The notes: generated by a model from the sequence alone, not told the origin. A DNA stretch of 38,380 nucleotides from an uncultured Solobacterium sp. (GCA_938041275.1 CALISH010000096.1:1-38380), one strand, 5' to 3'. Positions 16,658-25,340 are shown, counted from the stretch's first letter. Translations and numbers: made by a program.

Positions 16658-18498
16658 CCGAAATACCATCCTGGTAGCCATGCTAGAAACTTAGCGAATT
16701 GTATTGTTGTACCAAATCCAGTCGTAATTGGTAAGAATAGAATAAACAATCCTAGATAGAGTGCTAGATATACTGGTACTACAAACTGATATTTACGTTG
16801 TTTTAAGTGATGAATACAGTATACAATCGCAATAATAGTAAATAGTGATGTTGGATAGAAGTGATATGCAAATACGATACGATGGACATAGATAATCCAC
16901 GGTAATAGACCACTAAAATAACCAACCACAATATACCAAGCTACCGTATCTTTCTTAAATAGTGCATAGTATGTTGTATAGAGAATCGCCGGGACACCAG
17001 CCCATGTTAATAACGGGTTAGAAAAACAAGAAATTGTATGAAATACATTACCTACAGTTCCAACATAGTACCACATCGGACGTAAATCAAATACCCATTG
17101 AAACCAAGTACTTTGATATGGGTGTGTTGCGTTTAAATTGACGTGATAGAAATACATCTGTTGAGCTTGTTTCCAAACATTAGCGATTGACCATGGCTCA
17201 TTGCGGAAAATTTGATCTGGAATATAAGAAATACAATAAATTGTAATTGGAATAATGATGAAGAATAGTATGCACAATAACATTGTTTTCAGTAGTATTT
17301 GAAAGAATTGTTGATGTCCCTTTTTATCCTTCTTATATTCAAGATAACGCTGTATCCAGTTTGTAAATAGCATCACTGCTAATCCTACTGCCGCATAGCA
17401 TCCTGTCCACTTCGCTGAAATTGATATTCCCATAAAGATACCAGATAGGAGTAAGTATATAATCCCCTTCTGCATTGGTAGGGTATAGAAACTCGACATG
17501 CAGTACTTAAACATCCAATAGAATGAACATAATATGAATAAAATACTAAATGGTTCTAGTGTTGCGATACGTGAAGTTGTGATATGCATAAAATCCGCAG
17601 CAAGCAGGAATGATCCAATCAAAGATAAATCATTTCGTTTAAATAATAATTTTAAGATTCCAAACAACACCGGTAACATGAGTACTCCAGCTATCGCACC
17701 AGGTAATCGCCAGGCAAAAGGGTTCATCCCAAATAAACGAATGGATAGTGCAATAATATTGGTGCCGAGTAATGGGTGGACATTTGCGTACATATACTGT
17801 CCATTTGCGATTTCCCATGCGTTACGTACGTGATAAATTTCGTCGAAATATGCTTGGTCATAATAGGTGGGAGAAAGAACCAATTTATCTTGTTCATCAA
17901 TGAGTAGACTTCCAGGGTATAGTCCATCTTTCTGCTTATCTCGCAAGATAGAAATTGGTAAAAATCCAGTATGATCTTCATTACGGAATCCAATTTCTGA
18001 TAAAGAACTATTCTCGCTTAAGTCAACCAGTTTGATATAACGATATTGCCAATTGCCTTGTTCAATTGCGTAGGTATAAATATTTCCTTGTTTAAGACTG
18101 GCAATACGTGTCCATTCTTGTAAATCATTAGAAGCATACAAATGAATATTATTTGTACCAATTTGATATGTGGATGGATTAGAATTCGTATCACCTTCCC
18201 CATAGATTGTATAAATCGCATCAAATTTTTCACTTTTGCCAAAGTCAAATGTGATTTGTTGTTTCTCTGCGGTTGGCTGCCATGTAGTCGTTGGAAAACT
18301 AGTTGAACCAAGCTTCCAAAAAGAAATGACAGTATAGATTAACATCATTAAAAAGAGTGATAAAATACTGCGATGTTTTTCGGATTTAAAATAATATAGC
18401 TGATATAAAAAATAACCGATGATCAATATCACAAAGGTAAAACATAACAGAATTAAAAATTCACTATTTGAAAACAATAATAAACTCAATTTTTCCAT
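16654..18498 (-). CDS. PMT-family (GT39-like) lipid-linked sugar glycosyltransferase with discoidin-like insert
   Basis: A 614-residue polytopic membrane protein. Two N-terminal membrane segments (about 14-36 and 45-62) are followed by an extracytoplasmic domain at about 65-180 with discoidin/F5-8C features (LYASNDLQEWTRIASL, WQYRYIKLV, LSEIGF). The multi-helix PMT core follows. The acidic pair in AYFDEIYHVRNAWEI (Asp219-Glu220) is the expected catalytic/lipid-sugar contact of protein O-mannosyltransferases. The family transfers a sugar from a polyprenyl phosphate to an acceptor outside the membrane; donor and acceptor here are unknown. ATG 18498 is chosen for a GGAG about 8 bp upstream; the frame start 18558 would overlap the groESL promoter. 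Confidence 0.85.
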   Translation of the reverse strand: MEKLSLLLFSNSEFLILLCFTFVILIIGYFLYQLYYFKSEKHRSILSLFLMMLIYTVISFWKLGSTSFPTTTWQPTAEKQQITFDFGKSEKFDAIYTIYGEGDTNSNPSTYQIGTNNIHLYASNDLQEWTRIASLKQGNIYTYAIEQGNWQYRYIKLVDLSENSSLSEIGFRNEDHTGFLPISILRDKQKDGLYPGSLLIDEQDKLVLSPTYYDQAYFDEIYHVRNAWEIANGQYMYANVHPLLGTNIIALSIRLFGMNPFAWRLPGAIAGVLMLPVLFGILKLLFKRNDLSLIGSFLLAADFMHITTSRIATLEPFSILFILCSFYWMFKYCMSSFYTLPMQKGIIYLLLSGIFMGISISAKWTGCYAAVGLAVMLFTNWIQRYLEYKKDKKGHQQFFQILLKTMLLCILFFIIIPITIYCISYIPDQIFRNEPWSIANVWKQAQQMYFYHVNLNATHPYQSTWFQWVFDLRPMWYYVGTVGNVFHTISCFSNPLLTWAGVPAILYTTYYALFKKDTVAWYIVVGYFSGLLPWIIYVHRIVFAYHFYPTSLFTIIAIVYCIHHLKQRKYQFVVPVYLALYLGLFILFLPITTGFGTTIQFAKFLAWLPGWYFG

Positions 18499-18551
18499 AA
18501 CTTGAACTCCAACCCTATTATACAAGAAAAGTTTTATCCTCATCACTCTTA

Positions 18552-18579
18552 TTGACACAGTGATAGAAAGTGCTAAGAT
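18552..18579 (+). promoter_or_regulatory. groESL promoter
   Basis: A perfect TTGACA (18552-18557) is followed after 16 bp by TAAGAT (18574-18579). The CIRCE element begins 9 bp further on, the standard arrangement for HrcA control. Confidence 0.65.
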
Positions 18580-18587
18580 AATTTATG

Positions 18588-18614
18588 TTAGCACTATATA
18601 TATTAGAGTGCTAA
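18588..18614. promoter_or_regulatory. CIRCE operator (HrcA binding site)
   Basis: TTAGCACTA-N9-GAGTGCTAA (18588-18596 and 18606-18614) matches the CIRCE consensus at 17 of 18 positions, with the exact 9-bp spacer; the only change is A for C at 18596. It lies just before the AAAAGGAGG ribosome site of groES. HrcA is not encoded in the window. Confidence 0.95.
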
Positions 18615-18628
18615 AAGGAGGAATAAAC

Positions 18629-18910
18629 ATGTTAAAACCATTACATGATTATGTAGTCTTAGAAAAAGCGAAAGAAGAAGAGAAAACAAAGAGCGGTATT
18701 ATTTTGACAGAACAGCCAAAGGAAGAACCTGGAAAGGGTATTGTTGTGGCTGTAGGACCTGGCAAGATGGAAAATGGAAAATTAACTCCATTGGAATTAC
18801 AGGTTGGTCAGAAGGTTGTATATAAAAAATATTCTGGAACTGAAATCAAAGAAAATCAAAAAGAGTATCTATTAATAGAAGCAGAAAATATTCTTGCGAT
18901 TGTAGAATAA
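18629..18910 (+). CDS. groES: Co-chaperonin GroES
   Basis: A 93-residue Hsp10 that caps the GroEL chamber. It begins MLKPLHDYVVLEKAKEEEKT and keeps the mobile-loop TKSGIILT segment and the GKGIVVAVGPGK barrel motif. ATG 18629 follows AAAAGGAGGAATAAAC; the longer frame from 18560 runs through the promoter and CIRCE and is not used. First gene of the HrcA-controlled heat-shock operon, 20 bp before groEL. Confidence 0.97.
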   Translation: MLKPLHDYVVLEKAKEEEKTKSGIILTEQPKEEPGKGIVVAVGPGKMENGKLTPLELQVGQKVVYKKYSGTEIKENQKEYLLIEAENILAIVE

Positions 18911-18930
18911 AGTAGAAAGAAGGAATTATT

Positions 18931-20544
18931 ATGGCAAAAGAATTAAAGTATGGTAAAGATGCACGTCAACTTATGTTGGACGGTGTTAATAAATTAGCGG
19001 ATGCAGTAAAGGTGACTTTAGGCCCAAAGGGCAGAAATGTTGTATTAGAGAAATCATTTGGTTCACCAGTAATTACAAATGATGGTGTAACTATTGCTAA
19101 GGAAGTAGAACTTGAAGATAAGTTTGAAAATATGGGTGCTAAGTTAGTATATGAAGCAGCCAATAATACAAACGAATTAGCAGGTGATGGTACTACAACT
19201 GCAACGATCCTAACCCAGTCAATGATTACAGCTGGTCTTAAGGCAGTGGAAAAGGGTGCAAACCCAGTACTCATGCGCGAGGGTATTGAAAAGGCAGCAC
19301 ATGTTGTGGCAGACGCACTATTAAAGAACTCTCACCAAGTCACAACCAATGATGATGTTAAAAACATCGCAACAATTTCATCGGGTTCTGAAGAGATTGG
19401 TAAGATTATTGCGGAAGCGATGGAAAAGGTTGGTAATGATGGTGTTATCAACGTTGACGAATCACGCTCCTTCGAAACAATCTTAGAGATGACAGAAGGA
19501 ATGCAGTATGACAAAGGCTATGTTTCCCCATACATGGTAAGTGACCGTGATAAGATGGAAGTATCCATGGATAACCCATATATCTTGGTAACAGACCAAA
19601 AGATCAATACAATTCAAGAAATTCTACCGGTCTTGGAAGAAGTTGTTAAAATCAATAAGCCATTACTTCTTATCGCAGATGACTATGATAATGAAGTGAT
19701 GAGTACATTGATCATTAATAAGTTACGTGGCACCTTCAATGTTGTAGCGACAAAGGCTCCAGGTTTTGGTGATGATGCAAAGAATCAATTGGCAGATATT
19801 GCAGTTTTAACAGGTGCTAACTTCTTTGCGAAAGATTTAAATATGAACTTAGCAGATATGACAATGAATGATTTAGGTTCTGCTAAGAAAGTAGTAGTAA
19901 GCAAAGATAAGACAACAATTATCGATGGTGCAGGTGATAGTGTTGAAGTTGCTAAACGTGTATCTGAAATTAAAGCAGCGATCGAAAATGCAAAGTCTGA
20001 TTATGATAAGAAGAGACTTGCTGAAAGACTAGGTAAACTTACAAATGGTGTTGCCTTAATTAAGGTTGGCGCTACAACAGAAACAGAACTTAAGGAAAAG
20101 AAGTTACGCATCGAAGATGCGCTAAACGCAACAAAGGCCGCGGTTGAGGAAGGCGTTGTGACTGGTGGTGGACTTGCCTTAGTGCAAGCGTATAAAGATG
20201 TACGTACCACATTAAAGTCAGATGTAGTAGATGTACAACGTGGTATCAATGTTGTGTTAGACGCACTTAAAATGCCAATCATGCAGATTGCTGAAAATGC
20301 TGGTTTTGATGGTAATGAAATCTATGAACAACAGTTAGCAGCGAAAGAAAATCATGGTTTCAACGCAAAGACAGGCGAATGGGTTGATATGTATGAAGCA
20401 GGTATTATCGATCCTACGAAGGTAACTCGCTCCGCATTATTAAATGCTGCAAGTATCTCTGGCTTATTTATCACAACAGAAGCTGCAATTGCAAAACTTC
20501 CAGAAAAGGATGTACCAGTACCTCCAGCAATGGGTCAATATTAA
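18931..20544 (+). CDS. groEL: Chaperonin GroEL
   Basis: A 537-residue Hsp60 subunit of the tetradecameric folding chamber. The ATP-binding motifs VTLGPKGRNVVLEKSFG and AGDGTTTATILTQ are intact, as are the apical-domain segment and the C-terminal GGGLALVQA and VTRSALLNAASISGLF blocks. The C-terminus is VPPAMGQY and lacks the flexible Gly-Gly-Met repeat common in GroEL. The stop is clean and no Gly/Met codons follow, so this is the natural end. Co-transcribed with groES under CIRCE/HrcA control. Confidence 0.98.
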   Translation: MAKELKYGKDARQLMLDGVNKLADAVKVTLGPKGRNVVLEKSFGSPVITNDGVTIAKEVELEDKFENMGAKLVYEAANNTNELAGDGTTTATILTQSMITAGLKAVEKGANPVLMREGIEKAAHVVADALLKNSHQVTTNDDVKNIATISSGSEEIGKIIAEAMEKVGNDGVINVDESRSFETILEMTEGMQYDKGYVSPYMVSDRDKMEVSMDNPYILVTDQKINTIQEILPVLEEVVKINKPLLLIADDYDNEVMSTLIINKLRGTFNVVATKAPGFGDDAKNQLADIAVLTGANFFAKDLNMNLADMTMNDLGSAKKVVVSKDKTTIIDGAGDSVEVAKRVSEIKAAIENAKSDYDKKRLAERLGKLTNGVALIKVGATTETELKEKKLRIEDALNATKAAVEEGVVTGGGLALVQAYKDVRTTLKSDVVDVQRGINVVLDALKMPIMQIAENAGFDGNEIYEQQLAAKENHGFNAKTGEWVDMYEAGIIDPTKVTRSALLNAASISGLFITTEAAIAKLPEKDVPVPPAMGQY

Positions 20545-20578
20545 AAAGTATATTCAGCTTTCATAAATAAAATACAGT

Positions 20579-20614
20579 AGAGCATAACTTATTAAGATGA
20601 GTTATGCTCTTTTC
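20579..20614 (+). terminator. Intrinsic terminator of groESL
   Basis: An 11-bp perfect stem AGAGCATAACT/AGTTATGCTCT (20579-20589 with 20600-20610), 10-nt loop, then TTTTCT. The following ~180 bases up to 20795 show no gene or recognisable element. Confidence 0.87.
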
Positions 20615-20795
20615 TGAGTTTTAATGACTCATTTTCAGTGTATCTAAGCATATATATTTTCTAATGTTTATCGCATTATTTGTTATCTCAATAAATTCTT
20701 ATGATAGTCGTAGATATAAATGAGAGGATATTATTGCCCGCTGGTATCTTAAAACATTAAAAAAGTATATTATTAGTTTGAAGAGGATATTTAAT

Positions 20796-21008
20796 ATGAA
20801 TGAATCATACGGACATGAATTAGATTTTGCTAGAGAGTATATGTTTGTTTTTCCAATAAGGGAAGAACCAGGATATCATATTCATTTTACAAAAAATTGC
20901 CCAGTAGAGATTAAAAATAAGGTGTTAGAACTTTATCCTAAGCTAGTCGAAGAAACAAAAAGAAGACATAAAGAGGGTTTATATACTAGCAAAGATTATT
21001 TTTTCTGA
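20796..21008 (+). CDS. Small hypothetical protein (70 residues)
   Basis: I do not recognise this gene. The ATG at 20796 has GAAGAGGATATT upstream and is preferred to a TTG at 20778. The product is soluble and charged with many aromatic residues (YMFVFPIREEPGYHIHF, ELYPKLVEETKRRHKEG) and has no signal or membrane segment. It stands alone between the groESL terminator and a HAD gene on the same strand. It could be a fragment of a larger gene, but no continuation is seen in the neighbouring frames. Confidence 0.55.
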   Translation: MNESYGHELDFAREYMFVFPIREEPGYHIHFTKNCPVEIKNKVLELYPKLVEETKRRHKEGLYTSKDYFF

Positions 21009-21140
21009 TAGTTGATCAGGGCGTTTGCTATAACTGGCTGAAAACGGAATGTAAGCTGAGATTTTATATGGTTATTTTGAGGACTTGCAATTTATAGAAA
21101 GATATCTTATCTTGTAAAAGAAATCAGAATGGAGAGAACA

Positions 21141-21704
21141 ATGAACGTTTACGATTGGGATGATACAATCTACCGTGGTGATTCTACAGTAGGTTTTGTG
21201 AAATATCTTTGGCTACACCGCCCTAAAACTTTGATCAATTTACCGCGTACGGTTTGGTTTGGACTTTTATATGTGATACGCATTGTACCAAAGTTAACTT
21301 TTAAATCAAATCTATATCGCATGTTTCGTTATGTAGAAGATATGGAAAAAGTAGTTGAAGACTATACAAGTAGCCATTTAGACCATGTAAAGCAGTGGTA
21401 TAAAGGTACACAAAAAGAAGATGATATAGTTATTTCTGCTTCTCCAGAATTCTTGATCCAATCTTTCTGTAAGAAGGTTGGTATTAAAACATGCATGGCA
21501 AGTGTAGTTGATATACATACAGGTGCATATAGCGGGTTGAATTGCCATGGAGACGAGAAGGTACGTCGTTATCGTGAAGTATTCAACAATACAACGATTG
21601 AAAACTTCTATTCCGATTCTTACTCTGATACACCACTTGCAAGAATCTCCAAGAATGCATATCTTGTAAAGGGAGATAACTTACTTCCTTGGGATAAGAA
21701 ATAA
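21141..21704 (+). CDS. HAD-superfamily (HAD-IB) phosphatase
   Basis: A 187-residue cytoplasmic phosphohydrolase. Motif I is DWDDT (Asp5 nucleophile, Asp7 general acid), motif II is VISASPEF, a Lys lies in HGDEKVRRY, and the Mg-binding motif is FYSDSYSDTP. A helical cap sits between motifs I and II, as in phosphoserine-phosphatase-like HAD-IB enzymes. The ATG at 21141 is preferred because GGAGAG at 21131-21136 is a ribosome site. An upstream ATG overlaps that site. The substrate is unknown. The NusG-II gene follows after 34 bp and may be in the same transcript. Confidence 0.88.
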   Translation: MNVYDWDDTIYRGDSTVGFVKYLWLHRPKTLINLPRTVWFGLLYVIRIVPKLTFKSNLYRMFRYVEDMEKVVEDYTSSHLDHVKQWYKGTQKEDDIVISASPEFLIQSFCKKVGIKTCMASVVDIHTGAYSGLNCHGDEKVRRYREVFNNTTIENFYSDSYSDTPLARISKNAYLVKGDNLLPWDKK

Positions 21705-21738
21705 AAAGCCTATATCGTTTATATTGAAGGGAGCAAAT

Positions 21739-22126
21739 ATGAAAAAGAGAATATATTGCACTTGGAATAATAGTTGCTTTATCTCTTGTGCTAATTTTAG
21801 TGCTCAAATTTGTTCCTACAATGTTCAATAGAACAAATAATTCACTTAATGGAGTGCCAAATGAACAGGTAAAAGGTGAATGGCTAGTAGTTGTATACCG
21901 TGGAGAAATTGTTCAGTGGTTCGATTCAGGTGTTGACGCTACATATACGGTTAGGGGTAATGTGGGGGATTTAACAATAGAAGTGAAAGATGGGAAATGG
22001 CATGTAAGTAAAGTTGATTGTCCAAACCATAATTGTGAAAAAATGGGTTGGGTAGATGCAGATAGCATACTACCGATCCAGTGCATACCTAACGGGATAT
22101 ATATCGTATCTGCAAATGCAGTTTAA
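21739..22126 (+). pseudogene. NusG domain II membrane-anchored protein, frameshifted after the start codon
   Basis: ATG 21739 follows GAAGGGAGCAAAT, but its frame soon ends. Removing one A from the AAAAA run at 21742-21746 gives MKREYIALGIIVALSLVLIL, a membrane anchor in frame with the rest. The remainder is a NusG-II domain: QVKGEWLVVVYRGEI, a DGKWHVSKVDCPNHNCEKMGW cysteine block and PIQCIPNGIYI. Such small anchored proteins of Bacillota have no firmly established function. The defect is a one-base homopolymer change, so an assembly error or a reversible slippage state is quite possible. Confidence 0.78.
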
Positions 22127-22160
22127 AATTAAAATGATATTCATATAATGATTATCAAAC

Positions 22161-22204
22161 ATAAGAAAATAGAGACATCTACATGGATATCTCTATTTTC
22201 TTAT
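22161..22204. terminator. Bidirectional terminator between NusG-II gene and pta
   Basis: A 15-bp perfect inverted repeat (22161-22175 with 22190-22204) with a 14-nt loop and A/T-rich outer arms, located between two convergent genes. Confidence 0.75.
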
Positions 22205-22227
22205 ATATGCAAGCATACGTTGAATTA

Positions 22228-23232
22228 TTACTTACTGTTTTGCGCTTGTACAGCTGTTAAGGCTACTACACCAACGATGTCTTCCCAAGAACATCCACGA
22301 GATAGATCGTTAACTGGCTTTGCAATACCTTGTAACATTGGTCCATATGCTTCAGCCTTTGCCAAACGCTGTACTAACTTGTAACCAATATTACCGCCAT
22401 CAAGGTTAGGGAAAATTAATACGTTAGCTTGACCTGCTACAGAGGAACCTGGAGCTTTGCTTGCCGCAACGCTTGGAACGATAGCTGCGTCTAACTGTAA
22501 TTCACCATCACATACTAAATCTGGATATTGTTGGTGAGCAATTTCTACTGCATTTACAACTTTATCTACTAATGCATGTTTTGCACTACCCATTGTAGAG
22601 TGGGATAGGAAAGCAACCTTTGGATCAGCTCCTACAAGAGTTTTAAATGTGTTTGCTGTATCGTTAGCGATAGCTGCTAGGCTTTCACTATCTGGATCTT
22701 GGTTTAGACCACAGTCTGCGAATGCGAATGTTCCATTATAACCAAATTTGCAATTTGGAACGTCCATAATGAAGAAACCTGAAACTAACTTCGCACCTGG
22801 TGCTGTACGTAAAATCTGTAATGCTGGACGTAATGTATTTGCTGTAGAGTGGCAAGCACCTGATACAAGACCATCAGCTCCGCCAGTCTTTAATACCATG
22901 ACACCAAATGTTGTGCGATCTTTCAATAATGCTTCACGAGCAGCTTCAGGAGTCATACCCTTAGCCTTACGTAATTCATATAATGTGTTTACGTATTCTT
23001 CTAATTTATCGGAAGTTTCTGGATTGATGATAGTTGCACCATCAATGTTAACGCCATATTTCTCTGCATCTGCTTTTACAGTTGTTTCATCACCAATTAA
23101 GATAATGTTCGCTGTTTTCTCTTCTAAGATTTTAGCAGTAGCACGAAGTGTTCTTTCGTCTTCTGATTCTGGTAATACAATTGTTTTTATATCTTGTTTA
23201 GCTCTTTCTTTGATTCCGTCAATAAATGACAT
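22228..23232 (-). CDS. pta: Phosphate acetyltransferase
   Basis: A 334-residue enzyme, the length of the short single-domain bacterial Pta. It interconverts acetyl-CoA and acetyl phosphate, the first step of acetate fermentation. Typical blocks are VLPESEDERTLRA near the N-terminus, GLVSGACHSTANTLRPALQ, FLSHSTMGSAKH, DGELQLDAAIVPSVAASKAPGS and NVLIFPNLDGGNIGYKL. ATG 23232 has AAGGAGG 9 bp upstream; the longer frame start lies in the ribosome-site region. It is monocistronic here, with no acetate kinase alongside. Confidence 0.97.
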   Translation of the reverse strand: MSFIDGIKERAKQDIKTIVLPESEDERTLRATAKILEEKTANIILIGDETTVKADAEKYGVNIDGATIINPETSDKLEEYVNTLYELRKAKGMTPEAAREALLKDRTTFGVMVLKTGGADGLVSGACHSTANTLRPALQILRTAPGAKLVSGFFIMDVPNCKFGYNGTFAFADCGLNQDPDSESLAAIANDTANTFKTLVGADPKVAFLSHSTMGSAKHALVDKVVNAVEIAHQQYPDLVCDGELQLDAAIVPSVAASKAPGSSVAGQANVLIFPNLDGGNIGYKLVQRLAKAEAYGPMLQGIAKPVNDLSRGCSWEDIVGVVALTAVQAQNSK

Positions 23233-23257
23233 AGTTATTTCCTCCTTGAACATTAAA

Positions 23258-23287
23258 ATTATCACGCTAACTGTGAAAAAAGTCCAA
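23258..23287 (-). promoter_or_regulatory. Probable pta promoter
   Basis: Read on the minus strand, TTGGAC (23287-23282) and GATAAT (23263-23258) are 18 bp apart and lie 26 bp before the pta start codon. Confidence 0.6.
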
Positions 23288-23398
23288 TTATATAGTTGAA
23301 ATCTTGAAAAAAATATGAAATTAACTAATTTTATAAAAGGATTGAAATTTAAAAATCATGCAAAGTGTTATAATAAAGCCAATGAGTTGGGGGAAGAT

Positions 23399-24211
23399 AT
23401 GTCTACGTATACAATTCAAAATTCATTTGTGTCAGTAACGATTGATGAACATGCAGCTGAAATACATAGTTTCTTTGATCGTGAAACGAATATCGAGGCA
23501 ATGTGGCAAGGTGATAAAACCTATTGGGCTGGAAGAAATCCAATCTTATTTCCGATGGTTGGTAAAACTTGGGATGGCATTCTACATATTCAAGGGAACG
23601 AATATCATACTGGAAACCATGGCTTTGCTAGAAACAGTGAATTTAAATGTATTAAACATACTGATACTCAAATCGTAATGGAACTGTGTGATAGTGAAGA
23701 AACACTAGCACAATATCCATTTCACTTCCGACTTGAAGTTACGTATACTTTGGAGGGTAAAAAGTTAGATATTGCATATCGCATTGAAAATCGAAATCCC
23801 TGTGTGATGCCATTTAACTTTGGATTACATCCTGCATTCAATTGCCCACTTGAAAAAGATAAAACGTTTGATGCATACCGTTTAGAATTGAATCAAAAGG
23901 AAATATTAAACAATCAGGAAGTAGATGTGATTGCTTTAGATAAAGATGCATTAAAGAAAACAATCATCATCCAAAATCCACGTAGTACCTGTACGAAATT
24001 AACAGATGGTATACATGGTATACAGGTGGAATATCAAAATTATCCATGGCTTGCATATTGGTCACCATATGCACCATTTGTCTGTATAGAACCATGGTAT
24101 TCTCATACAGATTTTGAAAAGAACGAAGTTCCGTTTGAAAAACGTGAAGGCACAATAGTATTAAATGTAAATGATAGCTGGCAAACAGCGTATTCAATAA
24201 CACTATTCTAA
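23399..24211 (+). CDS. Aldose 1-epimerase family protein (LacX-like)
   Basis: A 270-residue galactose-mutarotase-like protein. Residues fitting the active site are NHGFARNSEF (His) and FNFGLHPAFNCPL (His), plus the acidic end block FVCIEPWYSHTDF (Glu). The fold interconverts alpha and beta anomers of hexoses; family members such as LacX may act on phosphorylated sugars. ATG 23399 follows TTGGGGGAAGAT and removes an unrelated 28-residue leader. It lies 15 bp before nagB, so the two are probably co-transcribed. This suggests a role in amino-sugar or galactose metabolism. Confidence 0.88.
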   Translation: MSTYTIQNSFVSVTIDEHAAEIHSFFDRETNIEAMWQGDKTYWAGRNPILFPMVGKTWDGILHIQGNEYHTGNHGFARNSEFKCIKHTDTQIVMELCDSEETLAQYPFHFRLEVTYTLEGKKLDIAYRIENRNPCVMPFNFGLHPAFNCPLEKDKTFDAYRLELNQKEILNNQEVDVIALDKDALKKTIIIQNPRSTCTKLTDGIHGIQVEYQNYPWLAYWSPYAPFVCIEPWYSHTDFEKNEVPFEKREGTIVLNVNDSWQTAYSITLF

Positions 24212-24226
24212 AAAAGGAGAAAGAAA

Positions 24227-24955
24227 ATGTTAAAAATTGTTATTGCAGATTCCTATGACCAAGTAAGTGAAGAAGCATTTAAAATCATGCGTCAGGTTGT
24301 AGAGAAGGAAAATCCGGTATTGGGATTGGCTACAGGTTCTACACCTGTTGGTTTGTACAAGAAGATGATTGCAGACCATAAGACAAATGGCACATCGTAT
24401 AAGAATGCTATTACATTCAACTTAGATGAATATGTTGGTTTACCACGTAATCATGAACAGAGTTACTATACATTCATGCATGATAATCTCTTCAATGAGA
24501 TTGATGTGCCTGAAGAAAATATTCACATTCCTAATGGTGAAGCAGCAGATCCTGAAGCTGAATGTGTACGTTATGAAAGTGAAATGGCAAAGTATGTGGT
24601 AGATGTTCAGGTGCTTGGTATCGGTTCTGATGGACATATCGCTTTTAATGAACCAGGTGCAGCGTTCGATAGTTTGACACATACAATGGAACTAACAGAA
24701 CAGACACGTAAGGACAATGCTCGTTTCTTCGATGGGGATATTGATCAAGTACCAACTCTAGCAATCACACAGGGTTTAGGCACTATTATGCGTGCAAAGA
24801 AGATTATCTTAATCGCTACAGGTGCCAATAAGGCTGATGCAGTATATGGGATGATTAAGGGCCCTAAGACAACAGATTGTCCAGCAAGTATCTTACAGGA
24901 TCATCCTGATGTAACTGTTATTTTGGATGAAGAAGCTGCCGCAAAAATCAAATAG
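24227..24955 (+). CDS. nagB: Glucosamine-6-phosphate deaminase
   Basis: A 242-residue enzyme converting glucosamine 6-phosphate to fructose 6-phosphate and ammonia. Conserved features are the GLATGSTPVGLY phosphate loop, FNLDEYVG with the catalytic Asp, and VLGIGSDGHIAFNEPG. An AAAAAGGAGAAAG ribosome site precedes the ATG. It provides a route for GlcNAc or GlcN into glycolysis and could use the GlcNAc released by the GH112 phosphorylase after phosphorylation and deacetylation; that link is inference. No nagA lies nearby. Confidence 0.97.
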   Translation: MLKIVIADSYDQVSEEAFKIMRQVVEKENPVLGLATGSTPVGLYKKMIADHKTNGTSYKNAITFNLDEYVGLPRNHEQSYYTFMHDNLFNEIDVPEENIHIPNGEAADPEAECVRYESEMAKYVVDVQVLGIGSDGHIAFNEPGAAFDSLTHTMELTEQTRKDNARFFDGDIDQVPTLAITQGLGTIMRAKKIILIATGANKADAVYGMIKGPKTTDCPASILQDHPDVTVILDEEAAAKIK

Positions 24956-24967
24956 GGCATAATTCTT

Positions 24968-24996
24968 TTGTATCAAATATATTTATGCAATAATAT
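24968..24996 (+). promoter_or_regulatory. Probable trxA promoter
   Basis: TTGTAT (24968-24973) and TAATAT (24991-24996) are 17 bp apart, 20 bp before the trxA start codon. This allows trxA to be transcribed apart from nagB. Confidence 0.5.
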
Positions 24997-25016
24997 GTTC
25001 ACGGAGGTATTCAAAA

Positions 25017-25328
25017 ATGGATATTATTAAGAATAAAGCAGAATATGACCAAGTATTAGCAGATAACAAATCAGTATTTGTAGACTTTTACGCTGACTGG
25101 TGTGGACCATGTAAGATGGTAGGACCAGTTCTTGAAGAAATTTCTAAGGACTATGCAGACATCAAGTTTGTAAAGGTAAACGTTGATGATAATCCTGAGA
25201 TTGCGCAGCAGTATGGAATTATGTCAATTCCTACAATGATTGGCTTCAAGAATGGTGAAAAGGTAGCTTCTTCTTTAGGTTTCATGCCAAGAGAAGAACT
25301 TGAAGCTGTTGTTAAGCAGACTTTATAA
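25017..25328 (+). CDS. trxA: Thioredoxin
   Basis: A 103-residue cytoplasmic disulfide reductase with the classical active site DWCGPCKM, the buried Asp in FVDFYADWC, and the cis-Pro segment SIPTM. ACGGAGGTATTC precedes the ATG. No thioredoxin reductase is encoded nearby. It has its own probable promoter and a terminator with a GAAA tetraloop. Confidence 0.97.
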   Translation: MDIIKNKAEYDQVLADNKSVFVDFYADWCGPCKMVGPVLEEISKDYADIKFVKVNVDDNPEIAQQYGIMSIPTMIGFKNGEKVASSLGFMPREELEAVVKQTL

Positions 25329-25340
25329 GAATGTCTAATG

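Noticed and set aside
17534..17833. 99-codon plus-strand frame inside the PMT gene
   Set aside because: It is opposite a strongly supported coding frame, lacks a ribosome site and has no recognisable domain.
18560..18628. Upstream extension of groES by 23 codons
   Set aside because: The extension would translate the -10 region and CIRCE; the ATG at 18629 has the AAAAGGAGG site and gives the standard GroES N-terminus.
20545..20795. Possible small gene between groEL and the 70-residue protein
   Set aside because: Apart from the terminator at 20579-20614 no frame with a ribosome site or conserved features is present.
22748..23299. 183-codon plus-strand frame opposite pta
   Set aside because: Antisense shadow of a clear enzyme gene; it runs through the pta start, ribosome site and promoter.
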